The notes under the pieces are model-generated. The model saw only the letters and a list, made by a program, of their open reading frames with translations, was not told the origin of the DNA and did no database searches. A stretch of DNA of 64,000 bases, taken from contig NC_091589.1 of the NCBI RefSeq assembly GCF_042767895.1, positions 1,718,646 through 1,782,645 of the forward strand, in the 5' to 3' direction. Both the position numbers and the translations under genes were made by a program. Origin of the DNA: Penaeus vannamei. Lineage: Eukaryota; Arthropoda; Malacostraca; Decapoda; Penaeidae. Shown in pieces: positions 12,774-27,425 of the stretch (position 1 is its first letter; each line of letters begins with the position of its first letter).

Positions 12774-13494
12774 ATGAAGTACTTGGTGAGTAAAATTTCA
12801 ATGTGTTCATTCCTTTGAGAACAGGATTAACGGGGCTTATTTTGTATCGCGATTGATTTTAGAAATGGATGTTTAATTCAGGATTGTGTACCTTCAGGTG
12901 TTTGTGCTTCTGGCGGTTGCCGCTTGCGCTTCTGAGGTGGAGAAGCGAGAGGCGGAGCCAAGTCGTGACTACAACTATGGTTATGGTCTCCATCACCATG
13001 CCTACTACCCCCGCAGCTGCTATCATCCCTACCACACCTACCACAAGAGGTCCGCCGAGCCTGAGGCCGAAGCCGAGCCCTCTTACGGTTCCTACCACTA
13101 CCCAGGCTACTACCGTCCCTATTCCTTCGGCTACCACAACACTCCCTACGTCCACCACCACCACAAGAGGTCCGCCGAGCCTGAGGCCGAGGCAGAGCCC
13201 TCTTACCAAGGTTACTACCACCCCTATTCCTACGGTTACCAAACACGCCACTACATTCCTTCCGTCCACCACCACCACAAGAGGTCCGCTGACCCCGTTG
13301 CTGAGCCCGGCTACCACCCTGTGTACCCTCGTTACTACCACTCCTCCCACTACTTTCCCTACACTCACAGCCACTACAAGAGGTCTGCCGAGCCAGAAGC
13401 TGACGCAGGAGTCAGTTATGCTCACCACCACCAGTACCAACCCGCCCACTACCATGGACTTCACTATGGTTATGGCTACCAGGCTCACCACTAA
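12774..13494 (+). CDS. Secreted His/Tyr-rich KR-repeat precursor, copy 5 (P2-B)
   Basis: Exons 12774-12785 and 12898-13494 encode 202 residues. This is the only copy joining a P2 promoter/intron to a B tail, the reciprocal of the common P1-A class. The signal peptide has AVAAC instead of AAAAC. Module 1 carries RSCYHPY, adding a Cys to an otherwise Cys-free mature region. Module 2 has SFGYHN, and module 3 has QGYYHPY and QTRHYIPSV. The 5' part of exon 2 matches copy 6, including the Cys, so the two share a recent history. The poly(A) signal is at 13545-13550. Confidence 0.92.
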
Positions 13495-15759
13495 GGCACT
13501 GGGGGTTTGTGCTGATTTTGTCAATAAGTTTTATTTTGAAAAGTAATAAAGAAATCGAAAAAAGTTTCTAAATCAATCATGTTTCTGATTTATGAATCCT
13601 TATTACACAATTTATTAAGAAAAAGGAATAGATGTCCAAGACAAAACCACAATATCACATAAACGCACAACCATAGAAATACAACACAAACATACATACG
13701 AATGACACAAACGACCTTAACAACGCAGCCTTACAGGAACCAAGCCACTCCACCCATTCACCCATCCTTCGGTCGAGAGCGAGAGTCAGCCCCATCCTTC
13801 AGTCGCCGGCCTCGTCAGCCGCAGCGCTGTCAGCATCGTCAGCTGACTGGAATCGCGAGAGGAAGTCGAGGTGCCAGTGCCATGTCCCATAAGCAGTGCC
13901 AATACTCGGAAGTGATATTAAAGCTCAAATTTAATTTATAATTTATACAGGAAATTAATCTTTTCAGGTTGAGTGAACATAGTGAAGGAGGGAAGCAAAC
14001 TTGGGAGCAGATCTAAAGTAATTATAATCGTAAGGAAACCTAGAAGTTACGAATCACACATTTGTAATTAATAACTGTCAATGAGTTTTATGCCATTGAG
14101 AATGTTTTTGCAGTTGTGACTGACTGTTTAGAAGAACAACCATCAAAGCAATGAAATTACTCGAGGCAAGTCAAGCTGCACGTCGCACCCACCGAGTGTT
14201 TCCAGCCACGAGGATTCATTTTAGAGATTGCCATGAAAGGAACGTCATGAAACACCCACTATTGGACCTGCAATTTGAACTGGCATTATCTGTAACTGTA
14301 GTTGAAAAAAAAAGAAGAAGAAAAAGCGAATATACTACAAAGTTCAACTCAAATGGTGTTTCGGACTCACTGGACACGTTTCAGGGAGAACTAAAACATA
14401 ATAAAAATAAAGAAACATACGGTGCTTGTGTCAGGGTATATATTGCTCTGCATCTGTATGGTTCCTGTCGTCTGTATTGGTAAACGGAATTGGTTGCCAA
14501 AGAACCAAGAAGAAATGTAGGGTATGGGAATCCTACAGATAGAAAGATGATAATAACGATTATACAGTATATATACATATATGTGTGTGTGTGTGTGTGT
14601 GTGTGTTGAGCAGTGCCACAACTCGTAAGTGGTGTTTTGATGCATTATTTATAAGAGAAAATTCTTTTCATTTTTCATGTTAATGATTAACCATCTTAGT
14701 GGAAGAGAGAAGTGAACTTGGAAGCAGGCCTGAAATAACTCTAGTAAGAAAACTGAAATGTTAGCAATCACACATTTGTAATTATTAATAATTGGTTTAG
14801 TTGTGACTATTTAGAAGCATAATTATAGAATAAATGGAAATATTTGAGGCAAGCTATACGGCATCATATTTCGTCGCATCTCCCATTTGCCTCAAGTCAC
14901 GAGATTTTACTCTGGAGACGACCACGAAGAGGAAGGTCATAACACCGACGGTTGTTCCTGTAATTGTAACCGGCGTTATCTGTGACTGTGTTTGAGAAGG
15001 ACAAATAAACAGTCACTGATGCAATCGACCGAAGCCACTGGAATCTGCTCGAACGCCTCTTGTCGGTTCCTGTAAATTTATTCCAGATAAAGTTAAAAGA
15101 CGACATTTAAGCTCAAATACATTCATTGATACTATGGATGTGGATATATATAGACATAGATATATTAATAAATGTATATATGCATACATATACATAAATG
15201 CACACATACACACACACACACACACACACAAACGCACAGATCTATAGAATATGTAAATTATATATAATGCATATAATCACATACACATATATTGCACACA
15301 TTTACACACACACTCACACACATATATATATACACACACATACATGTGTGCGCGCGGGTGTGTATGTGAGTATATATGTGTGTATGTGTGATTATCTACA
15401 TATTCATATATAAACGTATATATACACATCTATATACATTTATAGATGTATATATATACATATTTACTCATATACCTACGCACACACTCCTATATACATA
15501 CATATATGTATAATCTATACAAACATACATAATATATACATTCATATTTAAGGACATACAATGATACATATATACACAGAAAACATACATTCATACATAC
15601 ACAGGCACTTAGATAAACCAAAAGATAAAGGATTACACATATATACGTGTATATATAAACATCCGCTGTACATTAGTCGACCTGCTTATCTACTTCAAGG
15701 AACTGTCAGTCGCATGCACGATATCAATGATGATCAATGACTTAGACACCAGGTGGTTC
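13495..15759. repeat. Spacer B between copies 5 and 6
   Basis: It contains the 79-codon block (13702-13941), both old duplicate segments, a short GT tract (about 14582-14606) and a (CA)n/TATA region (about 15180-15620). No gene is seen. Confidence 0.85.
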
Positions 15760-15885
15760 CTGGGGGCGGGTCCTTCACATGACGTGGGCGTGTCCTATCC
15801 AAAGCCAATTTCTGACTTGTCGGCGGTCTGTCAAGGTCTTGCGTGTGAACAGGTATATAAGGAGTCGGACGCACTGCCGGAGTCA
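15760..15885 (+). promoter_or_regulatory. P2 promoter of copy 6
   Basis: TATATAA is at 15854-15860 and the predicted start is A15885. The GGGGGCGG and TGACGTGGGCGTG elements are intact. Confidence 0.78.
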
Positions 15886-15919
15886 CATCGCCCTGTTCCG
15901 TCTCACCAATCCTGCAGAG

Positions 15920-16655
15920 ATGAAGTACTTGGTGAGTAAAATTTCAATGTGTTCATTCCTTTGAGAACAGGATTAACGGGGCTTATTTTGTATCGCGATT
16001 GATTTTAGAAATGGATGTTTAATTCAGGATTGTGTACCTTCAGGTGTTTGTGCTTCTGGCGGTTGCCGCTTGCGCTTCTGAGGTGGAGAAGCGAGAGGCG
16101 GAGCCAAGTCGTGACTACAACTATGGTTATGGTCTCCATCACCATGCCTACTACCCCCGCAGCTGCTATCATCCCTACCACACCTACCACAAGAGGTCCG
16201 CCGAGCCTGAGGCTGAAGCCGAGCCCTCTTACGCTTCCTACCACTACCCAGGCTACTACCGTCCCCATTCCTACGGCTACCACAACACTCCCTACGTCCA
16301 CCACCACCACAAGAGGTCCGCCGAGCCTGAGGCCGAGGCAGAGCCCTCTTACCGAGCTTACTACCACCCCTATTCCTACGGTTACCAAACACACCACTAC
16401 ATTCCCTCTGTCCACCACCACCACAAGAGGTCCGCTGACCCCGTTGCTGAGGCTGAAGCCAGCTACGGTCACAGGTCATACCACCCCGTCTATTACCCCT
16501 CCTACCACTACACACCCTATTCTCACAGCCACCACAAGAGATCTGCCGAGCCAGAAGCTGATCCTGGTTTCGCCCATGGCTACCACCAGGCCGTGTACCG
16601 CCCCTACCACAGTGGAGCTCAATATGGGTACGGTTACCGCGCTCACCACCACTAA
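15920..16655 (+). CDS. Secreted His/Tyr-rich KR-repeat precursor, copy 6 (P2-A)
   Basis: Exons 15920-15931 and 16044-16655 encode 207 residues. It shares AVAAC in the signal peptide and RSCYHPY (extra Cys) in module 1 with copy 5. Module 2 begins SYASYHY and has RPHSYGY. The tail is A-type: SYGHRSYH in module 4 and GFAHGY to RAHHH in module 5. The 3'UTR poly(A) signal is at 16721-16726. A P1 gene follows beyond spacer A. Confidence 0.92.
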
Positions 16656-17574
16656 GGCACAAGAGGTTTATATGACCTGACCTTGTCTGAGAGTTTCATC
16701 TCGAAATCTAATTTAAAAACAATAAAGTCAATCCAAATGAATTATATCTTTGATTTAAGAATCCTGATTGTAAACCCTCGAGAAAATGGAATGGATAAAC
16801 ATACTGATATGTAAGTGAATTATATAAACAACTAAATCACAAACATAGCTAACTGTAACAGCCAGAAAACACGCTACAAAAGCTGGGTAACTGTGATATT
16901 AAATGAGCTGTACAGTTGAATGATACTTCTTGTAATTGCGGGACTGATTTTTATAAGCATAAAATTGCAAATTATATCATGCAAATATTACACTGATATA
17001 ATGAATATCCATAAGTATATATAGATACAATAAACAATAGATTTATGACGTTCTCTCACTGTGCATCATATGTATATATATGTATGCATGTATGTATATA
17101 TATGTATATGTATATATATATGTATATACATGTACATAGTATTTATTCATATATATAGATATATATATACGTAAATATATATGTATATATGCATGTATAT
17201 ATGTATATATGTATGTAAATATATATGTATATATGTATGTAAAAATATATGTATATATGTAGGTATATATATGTATATATGTATGTATACATGTATGTAT
17301 ATATGTATGTATATATATGTATATATGTATGTATATATCTATATATGTATGAATATACGCACACACATGTACATATACACACAAATATATATACATATAC
17401 ACACACACATATATACATATATGTATACATATACATGCACATATGTATGCATATATATATATACATATTCAGTATGCATAATTATATATATACTGTATAT
17501 ATGTATATGTATGTATATATAGATATATGTATGTACATAAAGACATACACACGCTTATATGTATATATCTATAT

Positions 17575-17647
<73 letters not shown>

Positions 17648-17696
17648 GTATTCATACACTATGTTTACATTCATATTTATACAAGCTGTATATATA

Positions 17697-17772
<76 letters not shown>

Positions 17773-18203
17773 GTTACTGTTATATCTTAAAAAAAAAAAA
17801 AAAAAATGTAATGGCCCAAGGAAAATACAGTTACTGGAAGCTGATATATTAACAGAATGTTCATAACCATGAAAATACACACACACGAAGGGGCATAAAT
17901 GTATGCACATATATAACCATAATAAATACATTTATGTAAACATATGCATATGTGCATACATAAACAGGCACCCATATGCTGTAAACCTGTGGATCTGCCT
18001 ATAATTAGTTATAACTATAATTATTATCTATTGATATATGTATGTTTATGCACAGGTAGTGTGCTGGACAAATGAAAAATATGTATTTTCATTTTCTTTA
18101 TAACTTTCACTCGCACACATGTAGAAAAAAATCCTTCATTCAAGACACTGTTAGTCCCATGCCGAAGATAATGAAGAATAGTGACTAAAACACCAGACAT
18201 TTC
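16656..18203. repeat. Spacer A between copies 6 and 7
   Basis: Microsatellite runs from about 17070 to 17770, with long (AT)n tracts at about 17578-17643 and 17700-17768 and an A-run near 17789-17805. The conserved A block follows. No gene is seen. Confidence 0.9.
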
Positions 18204-18339
18204 CTGTGGGCGGTTCTTCATCTCATGTGGGCGTGTCCTACTCAAAGACAGTTTCTATTTTCGTACTGTGCTGTCTGCGTTTTGCCAAGGTCGTTGGAGT
18301 GAACAGGTATATAAGGAGACGGACGGATTGGCGGAGTCA
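18204..18339 (+). promoter_or_regulatory. P1 promoter of copy 7
   Basis: TATATAA is at 18308-18314 and the predicted start is A18339. GC boxes are intact. Private changes include CAAAGACAG and GTTGGAGTG, so this promoter differs from that of copy 1 even though the proteins are identical. Confidence 0.78.
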
Positions 18340-18373
18340 CATCGCCCTGTTCCGTCTCACCAATCCTGCAGAG

Positions 18374-19100
18374 ATGAAGTACTTGGTGGGTAACATTTCA
18401 GAGGTCTTAATCTTCTGTGAACAGGAATAATGGTGTTTATTTTGTGTCATGAATGATTTCTAAAATGGATGTTTAATCTAACATTATGTACCTTCAGGTG
18501 TTTGTGCTTCTGGCGGCTGCCGCTTGCGCTTCTGAGGTGGAGAAGCGAGAGGCGGAGCCAAGTCGTGGCTACAACTATGGTTATGGTCTCCATCACCATG
18601 CCTACTACCCCCGCACCTATCACCCCTACCACACCTACCACAAGAGGTCCGCCGAGCCTGAGGCCGAAGCCGAGCCCTCTTACGGTTCCTACCACTACCG
18701 TCCCTATTCCTACGGCTACCACAACACTCCCTACGTCCACCACCACCACAAGAGGTCCGCCGAGCCTGAGGCCGAGGCCGAGCCCTCTTACGGTTCCTCC
18801 AACTACTACCGCCCCTATTCCTACGGTTACCAAGCACACCACTACATTCCCTCCGTCCACCACCACCACAAGAGGTCCGCTGACCCCGTTGCTGAGGCTG
18901 AAGCCAGCTACGGTCATAGGTCATACCACCCCGTCTATTACCCCTCCTACCACTACACACCCTATTCTCACAGCCACCACAAGAGATCTGCTGAGCCAGA
19001 AGCTGATCCTGGTTTCACCCATGGCTACCACCAGGCCGTGTACCGCCCCTACCACAGTGGAGCTCAATATGGGTACGGTTACCGCGCCCACCACCACTAA
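18374..19100 (+). CDS. Secreted His/Tyr-rich KR-repeat precursor, copy 7 (P1-A)
   Basis: Exons 18374-18385 and 18498-19100 encode 204 residues, identical along the whole length to copy 1, including the rare GFTHGY and SSNYYRPY features. The 3' flank also matches copy 1 up to the assembly gap 260 bases downstream, while the promoter and upstream spacer differ. This indicates a recent conversion or duplication, or a collapse/misjoin near the gap. The poly(A) signal is at 19158-19163. Confidence 0.92.
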
Positions 19101-19360
19101 GGCACAAGAGGTTTATATGCCCTGACCTTGTCTGGGAGTTTTTTTTAATTTAAAAACAATAAAGTCAATCCAAATTAATTATATCCTTGATTTAAGAATC
19201 CTGATTGCAAACCATCGAGAAAATGGAATGGATAAACATACTGATATGTAAGTGAATTCTATAAACAACTAAATCACAAAAATAGCTAACTACAACAGCC
19301 AGAAAACACGGTACAAAAGCTGGTTAACTGTGATATTAAATGAGCTGTACAGTTCAATGA
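19101..19360. repeat. Start of spacer A after copy 7, cut by gap
   Basis: A-type 3'UTR and the first part of spacer A end at the run of N. It matches the corresponding part of the spacer after copy 1. No gene is seen. Confidence 0.85.
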
Positions 19361-19860
19361 NNNNNNNNNNNNNNNNNNNNNNNNNNNNNNNNNNNNNNNN
19401 NNNNNNNNNNNNNNNNNNNNNNNNNNNNNNNNNNNNNNNNNNNNNNNNNNNNNNNNNNNNNNNNNNNNNNNNNNNNNNNNNNNNNNNNNNNNNNNNNNNN
19501 NNNNNNNNNNNNNNNNNNNNNNNNNNNNNNNNNNNNNNNNNNNNNNNNNNNNNNNNNNNNNNNNNNNNNNNNNNNNNNNNNNNNNNNNNNNNNNNNNNNN
19601 NNNNNNNNNNNNNNNNNNNNNNNNNNNNNNNNNNNNNNNNNNNNNNNNNNNNNNNNNNNNNNNNNNNNNNNNNNNNNNNNNNNNNNNNNNNNNNNNNNNN
19701 NNNNNNNNNNNNNNNNNNNNNNNNNNNNNNNNNNNNNNNNNNNNNNNNNNNNNNNNNNNNNNNNNNNNNNNNNNNNNNNNNNNNNNNNNNNNNNNNNNNN
19801 NNNNNNNNNNNNNNNNNNNNNNNNNNNNNNNNNNNNNNNNNNNNNNNNNNNNNNNNNNNN
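19361..19860. other. Assembly gap (500 N)
   Basis: Exactly 500 N, a conventional placeholder for a gap of unknown size. On the left is the beginning of a spacer A; on the right is the last 27 codons of a B-tail gene. At least the rest of spacer A, a promoter (P1 by the linkage rule) and most of one gene are missing. More copies could be hidden. Confidence 0.97.
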
Positions 19861-19941
19861 AGTTATGCTCACCACCACCAGTACCAACCCGCCCACTACC
19901 ATGGACTTCACTATGGTTATGGCTACCAGGCTCACCACTAA
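19861..19941 (+). CDS. Copy 8, 3' fragment only (B tail, cut by gap)
   Basis: Only the last module is visible: SYAHHHQYQPAHYHG to QAHH and the TAA stop. The B-type 3'UTR and poly(A) signal (19992-19997) are present. The 5' part lies in the gap; nothing suggests a real truncation. The following gene is P2-type, as after every other B tail. Confidence 0.88.
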   Translation, partial: SYAHHHQYQPAHYHGLHYGYGYQAHH

Positions 19942-20332
19942 GGCACTGGGGGTTTGTGCTGATTTTGTCAATAAGTTTTATTTTGAAAAGTAATAAAGAA
20001 ATCGAAAAAAGTTTTCAAATCAATCATGTTTCGGATTTATGAATCCTTATTACACAATTTATTAAGAAAGATGAATAGATGTCCAAGACAAAACCACAAT
20101 ATCACATAAACGCACAACCATAGAAATACAACACAAACATACATACGAATGACACAAACGACCTTAAGAAACATACGGTGCTTGTGTCAGGGTATATATT
20201 GCTCTGCATCTGTATGGTTCCTGTCGTCAGTATTGGTAAACGAAACTGGTTGCCAAAGAACCAAGAAAAAATATAGGGTATGGGAATCCTACAGATAGAA
20301 AGATGATAATAACGATTATACAGTGTATATAC

Positions 20333-20373
<41 letters not shown>

Positions 20374-21529
20374 TGTGTGTGTGAATGTGCGTGTGTGTTG
20401 AGCAGTGCCACAACTCGTAAGTGGTGTTTTGATGCATTATTTATAAGAGAAAATTCTTTTCATTTTCATGTTAATGATTAAACATCTTAGTGGAAGAGAT
20501 AACTTGGAAGAAATAACTCTAGTAATAAAACGTAAATGTTAGCAATCACACATTTGTAATTATTAGCTGAAATTGGTTGAGTTGTTCTTTAGTTGCGACT
20601 ATTTAGAAGCATAATTATAGAATAAATGGAAATATTTGAGGCAAGCTATACGGCATCATATTTCGTCGCATCTCCCATTCGCCTCAAGTCACGAGATTTT
20701 ACTCTGGAGACGACCATGAAGAGAAAGGTCATAACACCGACGGTTGTTCCTGTAATTGTAACCGGCGTTATCTGTGACTGTGTTTGAGAAGAACAAATGA
20801 ACAGTCACTGATGCAATGGACCGAAGCCACTGGAATCTGCTCGAACGCCTCTTGTCGGTTCCTGTAAATTTATTCCAGATAAAGTTAAAAGACGACATAT
20901 ATGCTCAAAGACATTCACTCATACGATGGATATGGATACATATAGACATAGATATATTAATAAATGTATATATGCATACATATACATAAGTGCGCACACA
21001 CACACACTAACGCACAGATCTATAGAATATGTAATTTATATATGATACATATAATCACATACACATATATTGCACACATTTACACACACACATATATATA
21101 TACACACACACACATGTGTGCGCGCGGGTGTGTATGTGAGTATGTGTGTATGTGTGATTATCTACATATTCATATATAAATGTATATACATACATCTATA
21201 TACATATATAGATGTATATTTATACATATTTACTCACTCACATACCTACGCACACACTCCTATATACATACATATATGTATAATTTGTACAAACATACAT
21301 AATATATACATTCATATTTACGGACATACAATGATACATATAAACACAGAAAACATACATTCATACATACACAGGCACATAGATAAATCTAAAGATAAAG
21401 GATTACACATATATACATGTATATATAAACATCCGCTGTACATTAGTCGACCTGCTTATCTACTTCAAGGAACTGTCAGTCGCATGCACGATATCAATGA
21501 TGATCAATGACTTAGACACCAGGGAGTTC
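19942..21529. repeat. Spacer B between copies 8 and 9, with internal deletion
   Basis: About 690 bp present in other B spacers is missing: sequence runs from CGACCTTAA (near 20166) straight into GAAACATACGG. The 79-codon block and the first old duplicate segment are therefore gone. A GT tract (about 20336-20397) and the distal TATA/ACAC region remain. From about 20,650 onward it nearly matches 6,100-6,980. No gene is seen. Confidence 0.85.
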
Positions 21530-21655
21530 CTGGGGGCGGGTCCTTCACATGACGTGGGCGTGTCCTATCCAAAGCCAATTTCTGACTTGTCGGCGGTCTA
21601 TCAAGGCCTTGCGTGTGAACAGGTATATAAGGAGTCGGACGCACTGCCGGAGTCA
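21530..21655 (+). promoter_or_regulatory. P2 promoter of copy 9
   Basis: TATATAA is at 21624-21630 and the predicted start is A21655. The sequence matches the copy 3 promoter. Confidence 0.78.
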
Positions 21656-21689
21656 CATCGCCCTGTTCCGTCTCACCAATCCTGCAGAG

Positions 21690-22407
21690 ATGAAGTACTT
21701 GGTGAGTAAAATTTCAATGTGTTCATTCCTTTGAGAACAGGATTAACGGGGCTTATTTTGTATCGTGGTTGATTTTAGAAATGGATGTTTAATTCAGGAT
21801 TGTGTACCTTCAGGTGTGTGTACTCCTGGCGGCTGCCGCTTGCGCTTCTGAGGTGGAGAAGCGAGAGGCGGAGCCAAGTCGTGCCTACAACTATGGTTAT
21901 GGTCTCCATCACCACACCTATCACCCCTACCACACCTACCACAAGAGGTCCGCCGAGCCTGAGGCCGAAGCCGAGCCCTCTTACGGTTCCTACCACTACC
22001 CAGGCTACTACCGTCCCTATCCCTCCGGCTACCACAACACTCCCTACGTCCACCACCACCACAAGAGGTCCGCCGAGCCTGAGGCCGAGGCAGAGCCCTC
22101 TTACCGAGCTTACTACCACCCCTATTCCTACGGTTACCAAACACACCACTACATTCCCTCCGTCCACCACCACCACAAGAGGTCCGCTGACCCCGTTGCT
22201 GAGGCTGAAGCCAGCTACGCTCACAGGTCATACCACCCCGTCTATTACCCCTCCTACCACTACACACCCTATTCTCACAGCCACCACAAGAGATCTGCCG
22301 AGCCAGAAGCTGATCCTGGTTTCGCCCATGGCTACCACCAGGCCGTGTACCGCCCCTACCACAGTGGAGCTCAATATGGGTACGGTTACCGCGCCCATCA
22401 CTGCTAA
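21690..22407 (+). CDS. Secreted His/Tyr-rich KR-repeat precursor, copy 9 (P2-A)
   Basis: Exons 21690-21701 and 21814-22407 encode 201 residues. The 5' three-quarters matches copy 3 (MKYLVCVLL, HHHTYHPY, PYPSGYHN). It then differs at VYYPSYHY, GFAHGY and the C-terminus RAHHC. The terminal Cys comes from TAC to TGC and is unique in the array; it could allow disulphide dimers. The poly(A) signal is at 22473-22478. The first part of the downstream spacer again matches that of copy 3. Confidence 0.92.
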
Positions 22408-23420
22408 GGCACAAGAGGTTTATATGCCCTGCCCTTGTCTGAGAGTTTCATCTCGAAATTTAATTTAAAAACAATAAAGTCAATCCAAATTAATTATATC
22501 TTTGATTTAAGAATCCTGAGTGTAAACCCTCGAGAAAATGGAATGGATAAACATGCTGATATGTAAGTGAATTATATAAACAACTAAATCACAAACATAG
22601 CTAACTGTAACATCCAGAAAACACGCTACAAAAGCTGGGTAACTGTGATATTAAATGAGCTGTACAGTTGAATGATACTACTTGTAATTGCGGGACTGAT
22701 TTCCATAAGCATAAAACTGCAAATTATATCATGCAAATATTACACTGATATAATGAATATCCATAAGTATATATAGATACAATAAACAATAGATTTTAGA
22801 CGTTCTCTCACTGTGCATCATATGTATATATATGTATACATGTATGTATATATATGTATATGTATATATATATGTATATACATGTACATACGTATGTATA
22901 TGTATGTATATAAGTATGTATATATGTATTCATATACATATATACGTAAATATATATGTATATATGCATGTATATATGTATATAAATATATATGTATATA
23001 TGTATATAAATATATATGTATATATGTATAAATGTAAGTATATATATGTATGTATATATGTATGTATATATATGTATACATGTAAGTATGTATATGTATG
23101 TATATATATGTATATATGTATGTATATATGTATATATGTATGTATAAGTTTATATATGTATGAATATACGCACACACATGTACATATATATACACACAAA
23201 TATATATACATATACACACACACATATATACACATATGTATACATATATATACATATTCAGTATGCATAATTATATATGTCCTGTATATATGTATATGTA
23301 TGTATATATACATGTATGTATGTACATACAGACATACACCTTTATGTATATATGTATATATCTATATACAATATATATATTCTTATTCATACATTATGTT
23401 TACATTCATATTTTTACAAG

Positions 23421-23494
<74 letters not shown>

Positions 23495-23921
23495 GTTACT
23501 GTTTATATGTTTCTGAAAAAAAGAATGTAATGGCCCAAGAAAAATACAGTTACTGGAAGCTAACATATTAACAGAATGTTCATAACCATGAAAATACACA
23601 CACACGAAGGGGCATAAATGTATGCACATATATATCCATAATAAATACATTTATGTAAACATATGCATATGTGCATACATAAACAGGCACCCATATGCTG
23701 TAAACCTGTGGATCTGCCTATAATTAGCTATAACTATAATTATTATCTATTGATATATGTATGCTTATGCACAGGTAGTGTGCTGGACAAATGAAAAATA
23801 TGTATTTTCATTTTTCTTTGTAACTTTCACTCGCACACATTAAAAAAAATCCTTCATTCAAGACACTGTTAGTCCCATGCCGAAGATAATGAAGAATAGT
23901 CACTAAGACACCAGACATTTC
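22408..23921. repeat. Spacer A between copies 9 and 10
   Basis: TATG microsatellite runs from about 22820 to 23500 with a single long (AT)n tract at about 23421-23491. The conserved A block follows to about 23850. No gene is seen. Confidence 0.9.
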
Positions 23922-24057
23922 CTGTGGGCGGTTCTTCATCTCATGTGGGCGTGTCCTACTCAAAGCCAGTTTCTATTTTCGTACTGTGCTGTCTGCGTTT
24001 TGCCAAGGTCGTTTGAGTGAACAGGTATATAAGGAGACGGACGGATTGGCGGAGTCA
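23922..24057 (+). promoter_or_regulatory. P1 promoter of copy 10
   Basis: TATATAA is at 24026-24032 and the predicted start is A24057. Both GC boxes are intact. Confidence 0.78.
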
Positions 24058-24091
24058 CATCGCCCTGTTCCGTCTCACCAATCCTGCAGAG

Positions 24092-24824
24092 ATGAAGTAC
24101 TTGGTGGGTAACATTTCAGTGGTCTTAATCTTCTGTGAACAGGAATAATGGCGTTTATTTTGTGTCATGAATGATTTCTAAAATGGATGTGTAATCTAAC
24201 ATTATGTACCTTCAGGTGTTTGTGCTTCTGGCGGCTGCCGCTTGCGCTTCTGAGGTGGAGAAGCGAGAGGCGGAGCCAAGTCGTGGCTACAACTATGGTT
24301 ATGGTCTCCATCACCATGCCTACTACCCCCGCACCTATCACCCCTACCACACCTACCACAAGAGGTCCGCCGAGCCTGAGGCCGAAGCCGAGCCCTCTTA
24401 CGGTTCCTACCACTACCCAGGCTACTACCGTCCCTATTCCTACGGCTACCACAACACTCCCTACGTCCACCACCACCACAAGAGGTCCGCCGAGCCTGAG
24501 GCCGAGGCAGAGCCCTCTTACCGAGCTTACTACCACCCCTATTCCTACGGTTACCAAGCACACCACTACATTCCCTCCGTCCACCACCACCACAAGAGGT
24601 CCGCTGACCCCGTTGCTGAGGCTGAAGCCAGCTACGCTCACAGGTCATACCACCCCGTCTATTACCCCTCCTACCACTACACACCCTATTCTCACAGCCA
24701 CCACAAGAGATCTGCCGAGCCAGAAGCTGATCCTGGTTTCGCCCATGGCTACCACCAGGCCGTGTACCGCCCCTACCACAGTGGAGCTCAATATGGGTAC
24801 GGTTACCGCGCCCACCACCACTAA
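24092..24824 (+). CDS. Secreted His/Tyr-rich KR-repeat precursor, copy 10 (P1-A)
   Basis: Exons 24092-24103 and 24216-24824 encode 206 residues. It is close to the array consensus for A tails: PSRGYNYGYG in module 1, PGYYRPYSYGY in module 2, RAYYHPYSYGYQAHHY in module 3, SYAHRSYH in module 4 and GFAHGY to RAHHH in module 5. All five KR sites and full dipeptide runs are present. The poly(A) signal is at 24890-24895. The spacer downstream is the most expanded in the window. Confidence 0.93.
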
Positions 24825-27255
<2,431 letters not shown>

Positions 27256-27391
27256 CTGTGGGCGGTTCTTTATCTCATGTGGGCGTGTCCTACTCGAAGC
27301 CAGTTTCTATTTTCGTACTGTGCTGTCTGCGTTTTGCCAAGGTCGTTTGAGTGAACAGTTATATAAGGAGAAGGACGGATTGGCGGAGTCA
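27256..27391 (+). promoter_or_regulatory. P1 promoter of copy 11
   Basis: TATATAA is at 27360-27366, preceded by CAGT instead of CAGG, and the predicted start is A27391. Other private changes are TTATCTCAT between the GC boxes and GGAGAAGGAC after the TATA box. Confidence 0.75.
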
Positions 27392-27425
27392 CATCGCCCT
27401 GTTCCGTCTCACCAATCCTGCAGAG

